DNA from: Parvicella sp041583015
GTDB taxonomy: Bacteria; Bacteroidota; Bacteroidia; Flavobacteriales_D; Parvicellaceae
Assembly: GCA_041583015.1 (NCBI GenBank)
Contig: JBFHGR010000148.1
Span: 1 to 7,461, forward strand
Reading direction: 5' to 3'
DNA length: 7,461 nucleotides
Part shown: positions 1 to 6,340 of the stretch, one piece after another
Numbering within the stretch: position 1 is the stretch's first letter
Layout of the letters: every line of letters begins with the position of its first letter
Notes under the pieces: generated by a model
Databases searched by the model: none
What the model was told of the DNA's origin: nothing
Seen by the model: only the letters and a program-made list of their open reading frames with translations
Made by a program: the position numbers and the translations under genes

Positions 1-516
1 CTTAGGTGGCATCGCCTCCATCTTTCCTGCAAAGAAAAGATTTAAGAAAAATGTCTCAATAATATCTTCTCTATGGTGACCCAATGCTATTTTATTACAG
101 CCTAATTCTGCTGCTTTTTCATATAATGTACCTCTTCTCAATCTAGAACAAAGACTACATGTACTTTTTCCTTCAGGAGTTTTATCTACTACGATGCTGT
201 AGGTATCTCTTTCTATGATTTCAAAAGGAACACCTTTCTCTGTCAAATATTTAGGCAATACTTCTTCAGGAAAACCAGGTTGCTTTTGGTCTAAATTTAC
301 CGCTACAATTTCAAAATCAATATCAGTATACTTCTCAAAGTGAAGCAAGATCTCCAGCATGGTGTAACTATCTTTCCCTCCAGAAAGGCAAACCATTACT
401 TTATCTCCATTTTCTATCATTTTGAAATCTTCCATGGCAGTCCATGTGTTGTATCTCAATGATTTCTCCAGTTTTCTGAAGTTAACTTCTTCGGTATTTA
501 TTGTAGGTGTTTCCAT
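1..516 (-). CDS. ttcA: tRNA 2-thiocytidine(32) synthetase TtcA (N-terminal part, cut by window edge)
   Basis: The reading frame is open from the ATG at 516 to base 1 (172 codons) and continues outside the window, so the C-terminus is missing. It shows the ATP-pyrophosphatase PP-loop SGGKDS at residues 45-50, the CxxC pair C120/C123 within STCSLCSRLRRG, and the IALGHHRED block near 143-151 followed by GKMEAMPPK. This combination is diagnostic of TtcA rather than TilS or other PP-loop enzymes. In the family, the enzyme activates C32 of certain tRNAs with ATP and adds sulfur using a [4Fe-4S] cluster held by the CxxC pair plus a third, more C-terminal cysteine; that third cysteine lies beyond the edge here. 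The usual GHHRDD reads GHHRED, a conservative change. It is a cytoplasmic enzyme, transcribed divergently from the lipoprotein pair. The ATG at 516 is favoured because a good -7 box lies 18 nt upstream and no other in-frame Met precedes the conserved region. Identity is secure. Confidence 0.95.
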   Translation of the reverse strand, partial: METPTINTEEVNFRKLEKSLRYNTWTAMEDFKMIENGDKVMVCLSGGKDSYTMLEILLHFEKYTDIDFEIVAVNLDQKQPGFPEEVLPKYLTEKGVPFEIIERDTYSIVVDKTPEGKSTCSLCSRLRRGTLYEKAAELGCNKIALGHHREDIIETFFLNLFFAGKMEAMPPK

Positions 517-534
517 TGTTCTATTTACAAAGTA

Positions 535-542
535 CAAAAGTA
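535..542 (-). promoter_or_regulatory. Candidate -7 box for ttcA
   Basis: On the minus strand these bases read TACTTTTG, a perfect match to the Bacteroidota -7 consensus TAnnTTTG. It ends 18 nt before the ttcA ATG, which would give a leader of roughly a dozen bases. No TTTG or TTG is found at the expected -33 distance, so only half of the promoter is supported. Confidence 0.5.
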
Positions 543-590
543 AGTTAAAATTAGCTGAGTTAGAATTGTTTGGAATGCATTTGTTGTTTT

Positions 591-620
591 TTTGTAGATA
601 GTGAAGAAGGATTATCTTTG
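591..620 (+). promoter_or_regulatory. Bacteroidota-type promoter for the lipoprotein operon
   Basis: TTTG at 591-594 and TATCTTTG at 613-620 match the Bacteroidota sigma factor consensus (TTTG at -33, TAnnTTTG at -7) with an 18-nt spacer. Transcription would be expected to begin around 625-627. That leaves only a few bases before the ATG at 633 but about 19 before the ATG at 645, which supports 645 as the true start. This is the best complete promoter in the window. Confidence 0.7.
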
Positions 621-644
621 TATTTAATCTAAATGATTTCAGAA

Positions 645-1523
645 ATGAAGACCACCACCTTTATAGTATTGAGTTTTGTTTTGTTGCTTGTTTCTTGTAG
701 GAAAAGTAAACCAGAATTGCGCATTGACGAATCTCCATGTGAATTGGACAAGCCCATTGTTGCAAGTTTTTGGATTGGACAGTCTGTAGATAAAGTTGAT
801 TACCTAAAACCTTGTGGTCCTTGGGAGCCAGCGTTAGACGGAGATACTATTATTCCGCGTGATTATGGAGTGTACAATCAGGGAGGGTTTTTATATTTTA
901 CAGCAGATATTGACTGCTATGACGAGTTAGAATGGATTATTGGGAATGATCCACAGCATAGATTTGGAAAACAAATTTATGTGCAGTTTTTCTCGGCAGA
1001 TGTAAGCGGTTTGACAATACCAATAACACTAATTGCCAAAAAAGAACCCAATTTACTTTGCAATCCCAATGATGATGGTATAGATACTTTGACAAGGAAC
1101 ATCTATTTCGATCCTGCACCAAGTAATATATACGGACATTTTCTTGGTAATAATATTGGAGAAAATCCTGTAGATGAGTGTACAGTGTGGATAAAAGACC
1201 AAACCTACAACCCATACATAGCACCTCCTCAATCAGATATTGTAGGATTGCCAAGAGGATGTAGTTATTCTTGTGTCAGTTATCCTTTTATTGAACTTAA
1301 AGGAAATGCTCATAGAATGAATACGTTTTGTGGTGAAAGTTCGATAAATGGGACTTTTTGGGATTGCCCAAATTCTGGTGCATGTCCACATGTAGAAGGA
1401 ATAATAGATTACTCTGCAGATTATGATACCGTTACTATTACTTATCATTATGCTGATGACGTAACGCAACCAAATGAAGGAGGTAATAGTATTCATAAAG
1501 TGTTTGTCGGAGTGCGACAATAG
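645..1523 (+). CDS. Cysteine-rich lipoprotein of unknown function
   Basis: This encodes 292 residues from the ATG at 645. The alternative ATG at 633 adds four residues (MISE) and nearly abuts the predicted transcription start. The N-terminus is a classic SpII signal: MKTTT, a hydrophobic run, and the lipobox L-V-S-C with C18 lipidated, followed by RKSK. The protein is therefore expected to be a lipoprotein anchored at the envelope. The mature part has ten further cysteines (about residues 32, 57, 91, 139, 179, 206, 210, 229, 241 and 247). The even number suggests up to five disulfides in an oxidising compartment. Residues near 37-157 look beta-rich and faintly PKD/Ig-like, including NPNDDGIDTLTR at about 140-151. 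The segment around 206-247 is the densest in cysteine. I do not recognise a named family. It is followed after 20 bp by a second lipoprotein gene and probably co-transcribed with it. It is confidently a gene; its function is unknown. Confidence 0.88.
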   Translation: MKTTTFIVLSFVLLLVSCRKSKPELRIDESPCELDKPIVASFWIGQSVDKVDYLKPCGPWEPALDGDTIIPRDYGVYNQGGFLYFTADIDCYDELEWIIGNDPQHRFGKQIYVQFFSADVSGLTIPITLIAKKEPNLLCNPNDDGIDTLTRNIYFDPAPSNIYGHFLGNNIGENPVDECTVWIKDQTYNPYIAPPQSDIVGLPRGCSYSCVSYPFIELKGNAHRMNTFCGESSINGTFWDCPNSGACPHVEGIIDYSADYDTVTITYHYADDVTQPNEGGNSIHKVFVGVRQ

Positions 1524-1543
1524 TACATTAATATCTCAATAAC

Positions 1544-1996
1544 ATGAAACGATTCTTTTTTATAATAATTATTCTTGTTCTAGGTTCTTGCACAAAAGAC
1601 AAAAGAATTTCTCAGTGCTTTTGGAAAGGTGAAACATGGCAATTGAGTTCAGTCACAGTAGATGATGTCACAATGCTTGAAAATACGCAATGGGAAATAA
1701 ACAAATGTGATATTTATGACGAACTTTGTGAATCTGTTTGGATATCAGAAAATGGAGATGTTTCTAACTTTAATTGGCAGTTTAATGAAAAAGCAAAAGA
1801 GTTTAAATTAGCAAGAGTTTCAAAGGGTGATACCATTTGCAAAAGTTGTAATGAATCAGATTATTATTCCCACAACTTTTCCGGCACCTACCAAGTCATT
1901 AAAGCCAAAAAGAAAGAAATGATTTTTGAGAGTGAGACCACTGTAGGGTATGCAGGTCAGAAAGTGAGGTTGGTTTTACAGCGAAAAGAGGATTAG
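1544..1996 (+). CDS. Small lipoprotein, lipocalin-like in appearance
   Basis: This encodes 150 residues. MKRFFFIIIILVLGSC is a compact SpII signal with lipobox L-G-S-C (C16 lipidated) followed by TKDK. The mature domain starts with a GETWQLSSVTVDD stretch and ends in short strands (GTYQVIKAKKKEMIFES, VRLVLQRK). This pattern resembles the small lipocalin-like lipoproteins common in Bacteroidota; the resemblance is visual only. Besides C16 there are cysteines at 25, 55, 62, 99 and 102, the last two forming CKSC. The gene starts 20 bp after the preceding lipoprotein gene with no obvious promoter or Shine-Dalgarno sequence in the gap, so co-transcription is likely. Both products are cysteine-containing lipoproteins, which suggests they act together at the cell surface or in the periplasm, but no ligand or pathway can be named. 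Confidence 0.85.
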   Translation: MKRFFFIIIILVLGSCTKDKRISQCFWKGETWQLSSVTVDDVTMLENTQWEINKCDIYDELCESVWISENGDVSNFNWQFNEKAKEFKLARVSKGDTICKSCNESDYYSHNFSGTYQVIKAKKKEMIFESETTVGYAGQKVRLVLQRKED

Positions 1997-1999
1997 GGT

Positions 2000-2048
2000 G
2001 TTTGAAGTTCGAAGTTTGTGGTTCGGGGTTTGATGTTTGTGGTTAGTC
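2000..2048 (+). repeat. Degenerate heptanucleotide tandem repeat, GTTYGNN family
   Basis: Seven consecutive 7-bp units start at 2000, 2007, 2014, 2021, 2028, 2035 and 2042, with no insertions or deletions. All begin GTT; the first six fit GTTYGNN (for example GTTTGTG, GTTCGGG) and the last is GTTAGTC. GTTTGTG occurs twice. The block starts four bases after the stop codon of the small lipoprotein gene. Confidence 0.85.
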
Positions 2049-2085
2049 AAATTGTTCCAATAGTTTTTAATTTACCACAAATCAA
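2030..2085 (+). terminator. Possible stem-loop after the lipoprotein operon
   Basis: Bases 2030-2034 plus 2037-2043 (TTGAT, TTGTGGT) are complementary to 2074-2085 (ACCACAA, ATCAA). They form a 12-bp stem with a 2-nt bulge and a 30-nt loop. It lies 34 bp past the stop of the small lipoprotein gene, where a transcript end is expected. The long loop, moderate GC and lack of a following U-tract make it a weak terminator candidate. It may simply be a by-product of inverted heptad copies. Confidence 0.25.
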
Positions 2086-2087
2086 GG

Positions 2088-2122
2088 CTAAAAACTAAGC
2101 GCTAATCACTAACAACTCGTAT
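2088..2122 (+). repeat. Degenerate heptanucleotide tandem repeat, CTAANNN family
   Basis: Four units in strict 7-bp phase begin CTAA at 2088, 2095, 2102 and 2109 (CTAAGCG and CTAATCA are the middle two). A fifth, diverged unit CTCGTAT begins at 2116. Read on the other strand the constant core is TTAG. Confidence 0.75.
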
Positions 2123-2124
2123 AG

Positions 2125-2145
2125 GTTTGTGGTTTGATGTTGTCT
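2125..2145 (+). repeat. Second short GTTTGNN heptad block
   Basis: GTTTGTG (2125), GTTTGAT (2132) and a diverged GTTGTCT (2139) follow one another in 7-bp phase. The first two units are exact copies of units in the block at 2000-2048 but in reversed order, so this is a detached member of the same family. Confidence 0.7.
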
Positions 2146-2178
2146 ATAGACGTGTTGTAAAATCATCCCTCTGAAAAG

Positions 2179-2250
2179 TCTAAAATCTAGCATCTAACGT
2201 CTAGTATCTAGCGTCTAGAGTCCTTTGTCGTAAAATCGTTAGTCGTACAA
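2179..2250 (+). repeat. Degenerate heptanucleotide tandem repeat, TCTARNN/TCGTNNN family
   Basis: Six perfect-phase units begin TCTA at 2179, 2186, 2193, 2200, 2207 and 2214 (for example TCTAGCA, TCTAACG, TCTAGAG). They are followed in the same phase by TCCTTTG (2221) and a unit starting TCGT at 2228 that carries one extra A. Two more TCGT units begin at 2236 and 2243. All ten units start with TC. The block ends at the last base before the stop codon of the M48 protease gene on the minus strand. Confidence 0.85.
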
Positions 2251-3357
2251 TCAATTCACCTCAAAATAAGCGTCCAAATCAATCTTAAACTGTTCAAAAT
2301 CTATGTTAATTGGCGTGTAGTCTGTTTTATTTAGCGCTTTTGCTTTTAACTTTTCAATTCTTTCTTCCGTGGCAGGATGCGTACTTAAGAAACTTGCTTC
2401 AGCAGGCATACTTCCGTGTTCGTGTTGGAGTTTCTCAAAAAATGCAATCATTCCATTAGGGTTAAGATTCGCTGCAAGCATCAATTCCCATCCGCTTTCA
2501 TCTGCTTCTAATTCGTAATCTCTACTATATCTCAATGCTTCAAGACTACTACCTACCAATGCTAGTTCTGTTCCTATACCTGCCGCATCTCCAAGAAACG
2601 CTCGAAGTAATACAAAGAACCCTAGTTTGTCCACTATTCCTCTTATGTGGTGTCTTCTTGTTACGTGAGAAATTTCATGCGCCAAAACACCTGCAACTTC
2701 ATTTACGTGATCTGCTTTGGCAATTAATCCAGAGTGAATCACAATGGAACCACCTGGTAAGGCATAGGCGTTTAGCGTTTCATCTTCTACAATGGTAAAA
2801 TTGAATTTAAAGTCTTTATTGGAAACATTGGCTACCAGGGGCGCAGTAATTTTATCCAATTCTGCTATGATATTTGGATCATCTACAATAGTTTTTCCTA
2901 CTAGTGCACTTTCAAGCATTGTTTCAGCTACTTCTTGTTCCCACTCAGGTGGAATTTGTTGTGCCACACTTTCCACAATAGCACCTCGAAAAAGGTAGAA
3001 CAATACAAAGATGCTCACCGTAACTCCCACCAATGACCAGACTGAAAGTTTTAAGAAATTTCTGTTTCTCTTTATTTTAGAAACCGATTTCTTACGTCCT
3101 TCGTCTCTTTTTATGGCATCGTGTTTTAATACTTTCTTATCATCCGTAGAAATGGTCCACCCAGGATAATCTTCATGCGTGAAAAATACATACCTATTGC
3201 CAGTTCCGCCATGAGAAACTTGCAGCCGTGCAATTGGAAGACTCTTTATCAGAGTTTCTCCATCGTAAAATTCTATTTCCTTGTCTAATACTTTTATGTG
3301 ACCAGATTTTCTGCCTTTATTAAGACTTTCATGTAGAATGGTTGCTTCGTGCTTCAT
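2251..3357 (-). CDS. Membrane-anchored M48 family zinc metalloprotease
   Basis: This encodes 368 residues. The zinc-binding motif HEISH is at 227-231, the third zinc ligand is expected to be E282 in the SRDYELEAD block, and FLSTHPATEERI at 323-334 is typical of the Oma1/BepA-like branch of peptidase family M48. A single transmembrane helix spans about 103-123. It is preceded by a strongly basic stretch (RKKSVSKIKRNRN), so by the positive-inside rule the N-terminal ~95 residues should be cytoplasmic and the protease domain periplasmic. The N-terminal part (about 1-75, GHIKVLDKEIEFYDG to WTISTDDKKVL) is a beta-rich domain like the accessory domain found before some M48 peptidases (DUF7092-like, from memory). 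By family analogy the role is envelope protein quality control; the substrate is unknown. All catalytic residues are present. The gene is convergent with the lipoprotein pair and divergent from methionine synthase. Confidence 0.93.
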   Translation of the reverse strand: MKHEATILHESLNKGRKSGHIKVLDKEIEFYDGETLIKSLPIARLQVSHGGTGNRYVFFTHEDYPGWTISTDDKKVLKHDAIKRDEGRKKSVSKIKRNRNFLKLSVWSLVGVTVSIFVLFYLFRGAIVESVAQQIPPEWEQEVAETMLESALVGKTIVDDPNIIAELDKITAPLVANVSNKDFKFNFTIVEDETLNAYALPGGSIVIHSGLIAKADHVNEVAGVLAHEISHVTRRHHIRGIVDKLGFFVLLRAFLGDAAGIGTELALVGSSLEALRYSRDYELEADESGWELMLAANLNPNGMIAFFEKLQHEHGSMPAEASFLSTHPATEERIEKLKAKALNKTDYTPINIDFEQFKIDLDAYFEVN

Positions 3358-3362
3358 ATTAT

Positions 3363-3370
3363 CAAAGATA
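3363..3370 (-). promoter_or_regulatory. Candidate -7 box for the M48 protease gene
   Basis: On the minus strand these bases read TATCTTTG, a perfect TAnnTTTG match and identical to the box of the lipoprotein operon. Only five bases separate it from the ATG at 3357, so transcription would begin at or almost at the start codon. No good -33 TTTG lies at the expected distance upstream. Confidence 0.45.
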
Positions 3371-3463
3371 CTTTTAAAAAATTATATTGTTTTAATTTGT
3401 GAAGTGTTAAATTATTTTTTTACACTTTTTTGTCAATCATGATATATTCAAAATTTCGTGATG

Positions 3464-3471
3464 TATTTTTG
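3464..3471 (+). promoter_or_regulatory. Candidate -7 box for the methionine synthase gene
   Basis: TATTTTTG is a perfect TAnnTTTG match. It lies inside the longest possible reading frame of the methionine synthase but 21 nt upstream of the in-frame ATG at 3493, so a start at about 3476 would give a short leader to that codon. The -33 region is poor; a TTTG at 3429-3432 is too far away. Treat as suggestive only. Confidence 0.3.
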
Positions 3472-3492
3472 TCGTCATTAATTTTTTTTGCA

Positions 3493-6204
3493 ATGAGTTT
3501 ACATCCTGATTACCAAGGTAAATACGAATATAAGTGGCACAACATTCCCTTCATGAGGCTTTCTGGCTTAGAACCGCTTGTGGTAACACCAGCATCTAAT
3601 TTTATAAATATTGGTGAAAGAACTAATGTAACAGGGTCTAGGAAGTTTTTGAGATTGATTAAAGAGGGAAGTTTTGATGAAGCACTTCAGGTGGCTAGGG
3701 ATCAGGTAGACGGTGGTGCACAGATTATTGATATCAACATGGATGAAGGAATGTTGGATGGTGTAGAGGCAATGACCACTTTTCTAAATTTAATTGCTGC
3801 TGAGCCAGACATTTCAAAGGTGCCGGTTATGATTGATTCATCAAAATGGGAAATTATTGAAGCAGGATTGAAATGTGTGCAAGGGAAATGCGTAGTAAAT
3901 TCTATTAGTTTGAAGGAGGGAGAGGAAAAGTTTATTTATCAAGCCAAAAAAGTACTACAATATGGCGCTGCTGTAATTGTGATGGCTTTTGATGAAGAGG
4001 GACAAGCAGATAGTTACGAGAAACGTATTCAGATGTGTGAACGTTCATATAGAATTCTAGTGGATAAAGTTGGATTTCCTCCACAGGATATAATATTTGA
4101 TCCTAATATATTTCCTGTGGCAACAGGAATTGAGGAGCACAATAATAATGCAATGGATTTCTTTCTAGCAACTAGATGGATTCGCGAAAATCTGCCAGGT
4201 GCTCATGTGAGTGGAGGTGTGAGCAATGTTTCTTTTTCTTTTAGAGGTAATGATGTAGTGAGGGAGGCAATGCATAGCGCTTTTCTTTATCATGCTGTGA
4301 ATGAAGGTATGGATATGGGGATTGTGAATCCTGCTATGCTAGAAGTGTATTCGGATATTCCTAAGAATTTGTTGGATTGTGTGGAAGATGTGCTATTGAA
4401 TAGAAAAGATGATGCTACCGAAAGGTTACTTGAACTAGCAGAATCTGTAAAAGGTGGAGCCAAAAAACAAGAAAAAGATACTAGGTGGAGAGAATTGCCA
4501 CTTCAAGAAAGAATTACACACGCCTTGGTAAAAGGCATTACAGAATACATTCTGGAAGATGTTGAAGAAGCAAGATTAGCAGTTTCGGCTCCAATTCAGG
4601 TTATAGAAGGCCATTTGATGAATGGGATGAATGTAGTTGGAGATTTATTTGGTAGCGGTAAAATGTTTTTACCACAAGTAGTAAAATCTGCCAGGGTAAT
4701 GAAGACCGCAGTTGCTTATTTGATGCCGTTTATTGAAGCAGAAAAAGATGGCGATTCTTCTTTTGCTGGAAAAGTAATTATGGCAACAGTAAAAGGAGAT
4801 GTGCATGATATCGGTAAAAATATTGTTGGCGTTGTTTTAGGTTGCAACAATTACGAAGTGATTGATTTAGGTGTAATGGTTCCTGCAGATGTGATTATCA
4901 AAAGAGCCAGAGAAGAAAATGCAGATATCATTGGGTTGAGTGGGCTGATTACACCTTCATTGGATGAAATGGTAGATGTAGCCAAGGAGATGGAAAAAGC
5001 AGGACTGAATATTCCATTACTAATAGGCGGTGCAACAACTTCTCGTGTGCATACTGCAGTTAAAATTGATAAACACTTGACCAATGATCAAGCCGTACAT
5101 GTATTGGATGCTTCTAGAAGTGTTACTGTTGTAGAAAGATTGTTAGGGGAGAATAAAAAAGCATTTGTAGAAGATATTCAAAAAGAATATGTGCAGGTAA
5201 GGGAAATGCACGAAAGAAAAAAAGGACAGAAAGTTTTATTGCCCATTGCCGAAGCTCGAGCGAATAAAGTTCCAATTGATTGGAGCGCACACGAGATCTT
5301 GGAGCCAAACTTAAAAGGTGTAAAGGTAATCGAGAATCAAGATTTGAATCAATTGATTCCTTTTATTGATTGGACACCATTTTTCCAAACGTGGGAGTTA
5401 CATGGTAGATATCCAAATATATTGACTGATGAGGTGGTGGGGGTAGAAGCGTCCAAACTTTATGCGGATGCGCAAAAGATGCTAGAGCAAATTGTTGCTG
5501 AAAAATGGTTGAGAGCTAATGCTACTTTCGGAATTTTTCCAGCCAACACAGTTGAGGATGATAGTATTGAAGTTTATGAAAATGGTAAGGTGATTTCTAA
5601 ACTTCATCATTTACGTCAGCAAACGAAGAAGGCTAAAAGTCAACCTAATTATTCTTTAGCAGATTTCATTGCACCCAAGGAATGTGGTAAGCAAGATTAC
5701 ATCGGTGCATTTGTGGTCACAGCAGGCTTGAATATGGATTCAAAGGTAAGGGAGTTTGAAAAAAATCACGATGATTACAATGCCATTTTGCTTAAATCAT
5801 TGGCTGATAGATTAGCGGAGGCTTATGCTGAATTTTTGCACAAAGAAGTGAGAACAAATTATTGGGGGTATTCTAAAAATGAAACTTTAGATAATGAAGA
5901 TTTAATTAAGGAAAAATACCAAGGAATTAGACCTGCTCCTGGTTATCCTGCATGTCCGGATCACACAGAGAAACCTGCTTTGTTTGAATTGCTAAATGCT
6001 ACAGAAACCTCAGGAGTGACACTTACAGATTCTTATGCAATGCTACCTGCAGCAAGTGTGAGTGGTTGGTATTTTTCTCATCCAGAAAGTAAGTATTTTG
6101 GGGTAGGAAGAATTAATTTAGATCAAGTTCATGATATAGCAAACAGAAAAGGTATGGCCAATGAGAAAATGGAAAGATGGTTGAGTCCGGTGATTAATGA
6201 TTAG
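3493..6204 (+). CDS. metH: Cobalamin-dependent methionine synthase lacking the homocysteine-binding domain
   Basis: This encodes 903 residues from the ATG at 3493. The frame extends up to a TTG at 3430, but those codons would add a hydrophobic leader (FLSSLIFFA) unsuited to a cytoplasmic enzyme. Starts at 3439 and 3553 are also possible. The order is that of MetH from its second module onward. A methyltetrahydrofolate (pterin-binding) domain spans about 36-290, with GERTNVTG, DINMDEGMLD and SGGVSNVSFSFRGN. A helical cobalamin cap spans about 335-415. The B12-binding domain, about 424-550, has DVHDIG at 436-441 (H438 as lower axial cobalt ligand), GLSGLITPS and GGATTS. The AdoMet-dependent reactivation domain, about 577-903, has RPAPGYPACPDHTEK at 813-827. 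The N-terminal zinc/homocysteine domain (about 340 residues in full-length MetH) is absent. The final methyl transfer to homocysteine must therefore use a separate protein, a split arrangement I recall from Bacteroidota. No such gene and no metF is in the window. I see no cobalamin riboswitch in the short upstream region. Confidence 0.95.
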   Translation: MSLHPDYQGKYEYKWHNIPFMRLSGLEPLVVTPASNFINIGERTNVTGSRKFLRLIKEGSFDEALQVARDQVDGGAQIIDINMDEGMLDGVEAMTTFLNLIAAEPDISKVPVMIDSSKWEIIEAGLKCVQGKCVVNSISLKEGEEKFIYQAKKVLQYGAAVIVMAFDEEGQADSYEKRIQMCERSYRILVDKVGFPPQDIIFDPNIFPVATGIEEHNNNAMDFFLATRWIRENLPGAHVSGGVSNVSFSFRGNDVVREAMHSAFLYHAVNEGMDMGIVNPAMLEVYSDIPKNLLDCVEDVLLNRKDDATERLLELAESVKGGAKKQEKDTRWRELPLQERITHALVKGITEYILEDVEEARLAVSAPIQVIEGHLMNGMNVVGDLFGSGKMFLPQVVKSARVMKTAVAYLMPFIEAEKDGDSSFAGKVIMATVKGDVHDIGKNIVGVVLGCNNYEVIDLGVMVPADVIIKRAREENADIIGLSGLITPSLDEMVDVAKEMEKAGLNIPLLIGGATTSRVHTAVKIDKHLTNDQAVHVLDASRSVTVVERLLGENKKAFVEDIQKEYVQVREMHERKKGQKVLLPIAEARANKVPIDWSAHEILEPNLKGVKVIENQDLNQLIPFIDWTPFFQTWELHGRYPNILTDEVVGVEASKLYADAQKMLEQIVAEKWLRANATFGIFPANTVEDDSIEVYENGKVISKLHHLRQQTKKAKSQPNYSLADFIAPKECGKQDYIGAFVVTAGLNMDSKVREFEKNHDDYNAILLKSLADRLAEAYAEFLHKEVRTNYWGYSKNETLDNEDLIKEKYQGIRPAPGYPACPDHTEKPALFELLNATETSGVTLTDSYAMLPAASVSGWYFSHPESKYFGVGRINLDQVHDIANRKGMANEKMERWLSPVIND

Positions 6205-6340
6205 TTTTAAGTTAATTGGTTGTTTGTTAGTTTGTTGAAAGGTTTTTTTGCTGTTGCAGTTTTCTAGTTTATATCTCTTCTGTGTAGTGAATGAAATCTG
6301 TCTGCTACTTTAGCGTCAGGACATTTGTCTCAAAACAACC
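6205..6340. other. Convergent intergenic region after metH with a GTT-rich stretch
   Basis: This 136-bp gap separates the ends of metH and the ydcF-like gene. Bases 6211-6241 contain GTT at 6211, 6219, 6226 and 6234, spaced 8, 7 and 8 bp apart. They look like an eroded relative of the GTT heptads at 2000-2048. A T7 run occurs at 6243-6249 without a convincing preceding stem, and no clear bidirectional terminator was found. Confidence 0.5.

Noticed and set aside
937..1520. Minus-strand open frames opposite the first lipoprotein gene
   Set aside because: They are shadows of the lipoprotein frame, which has a signal peptide and promoter; the antisense frames have neither.
2142..2151. 10-bp perfect palindrome GTCTATAGAC
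   Set aside because: It has no spacer and is short enough to arise by chance; it overlaps the last, diverged heptad unit and no regulator context supports an operator.
2000..2250. Possible CRISPR-like array in the repeat-rich gap
   Set aside because: Units are only 7 bp, directly abutting and degenerate, without long constant repeats or unique spacers, and no cas genes are present.
2535..2998. Plus-strand open frames opposite the M48 protease gene
   Set aside because: They are antisense to a clearly conserved protease, have no family features and no start context.
3358..3492. Cobalamin or SAM riboswitch before metH
   Set aside because: The region is short, very AT-rich and lacks any conserved core or stable multi-helix architecture that I can recognise.
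4851..5308. Minus-strand open frames opposite metH
   Set aside because: They lie wholly within conserved MetH domains in the opposite strand and show no protein features of their own.
6243..6249. T7 run after metH as an intrinsic terminator
   Set aside because: No GC-rich stem precedes the run; the sequence before it is G/T-rich and not self-complementary.
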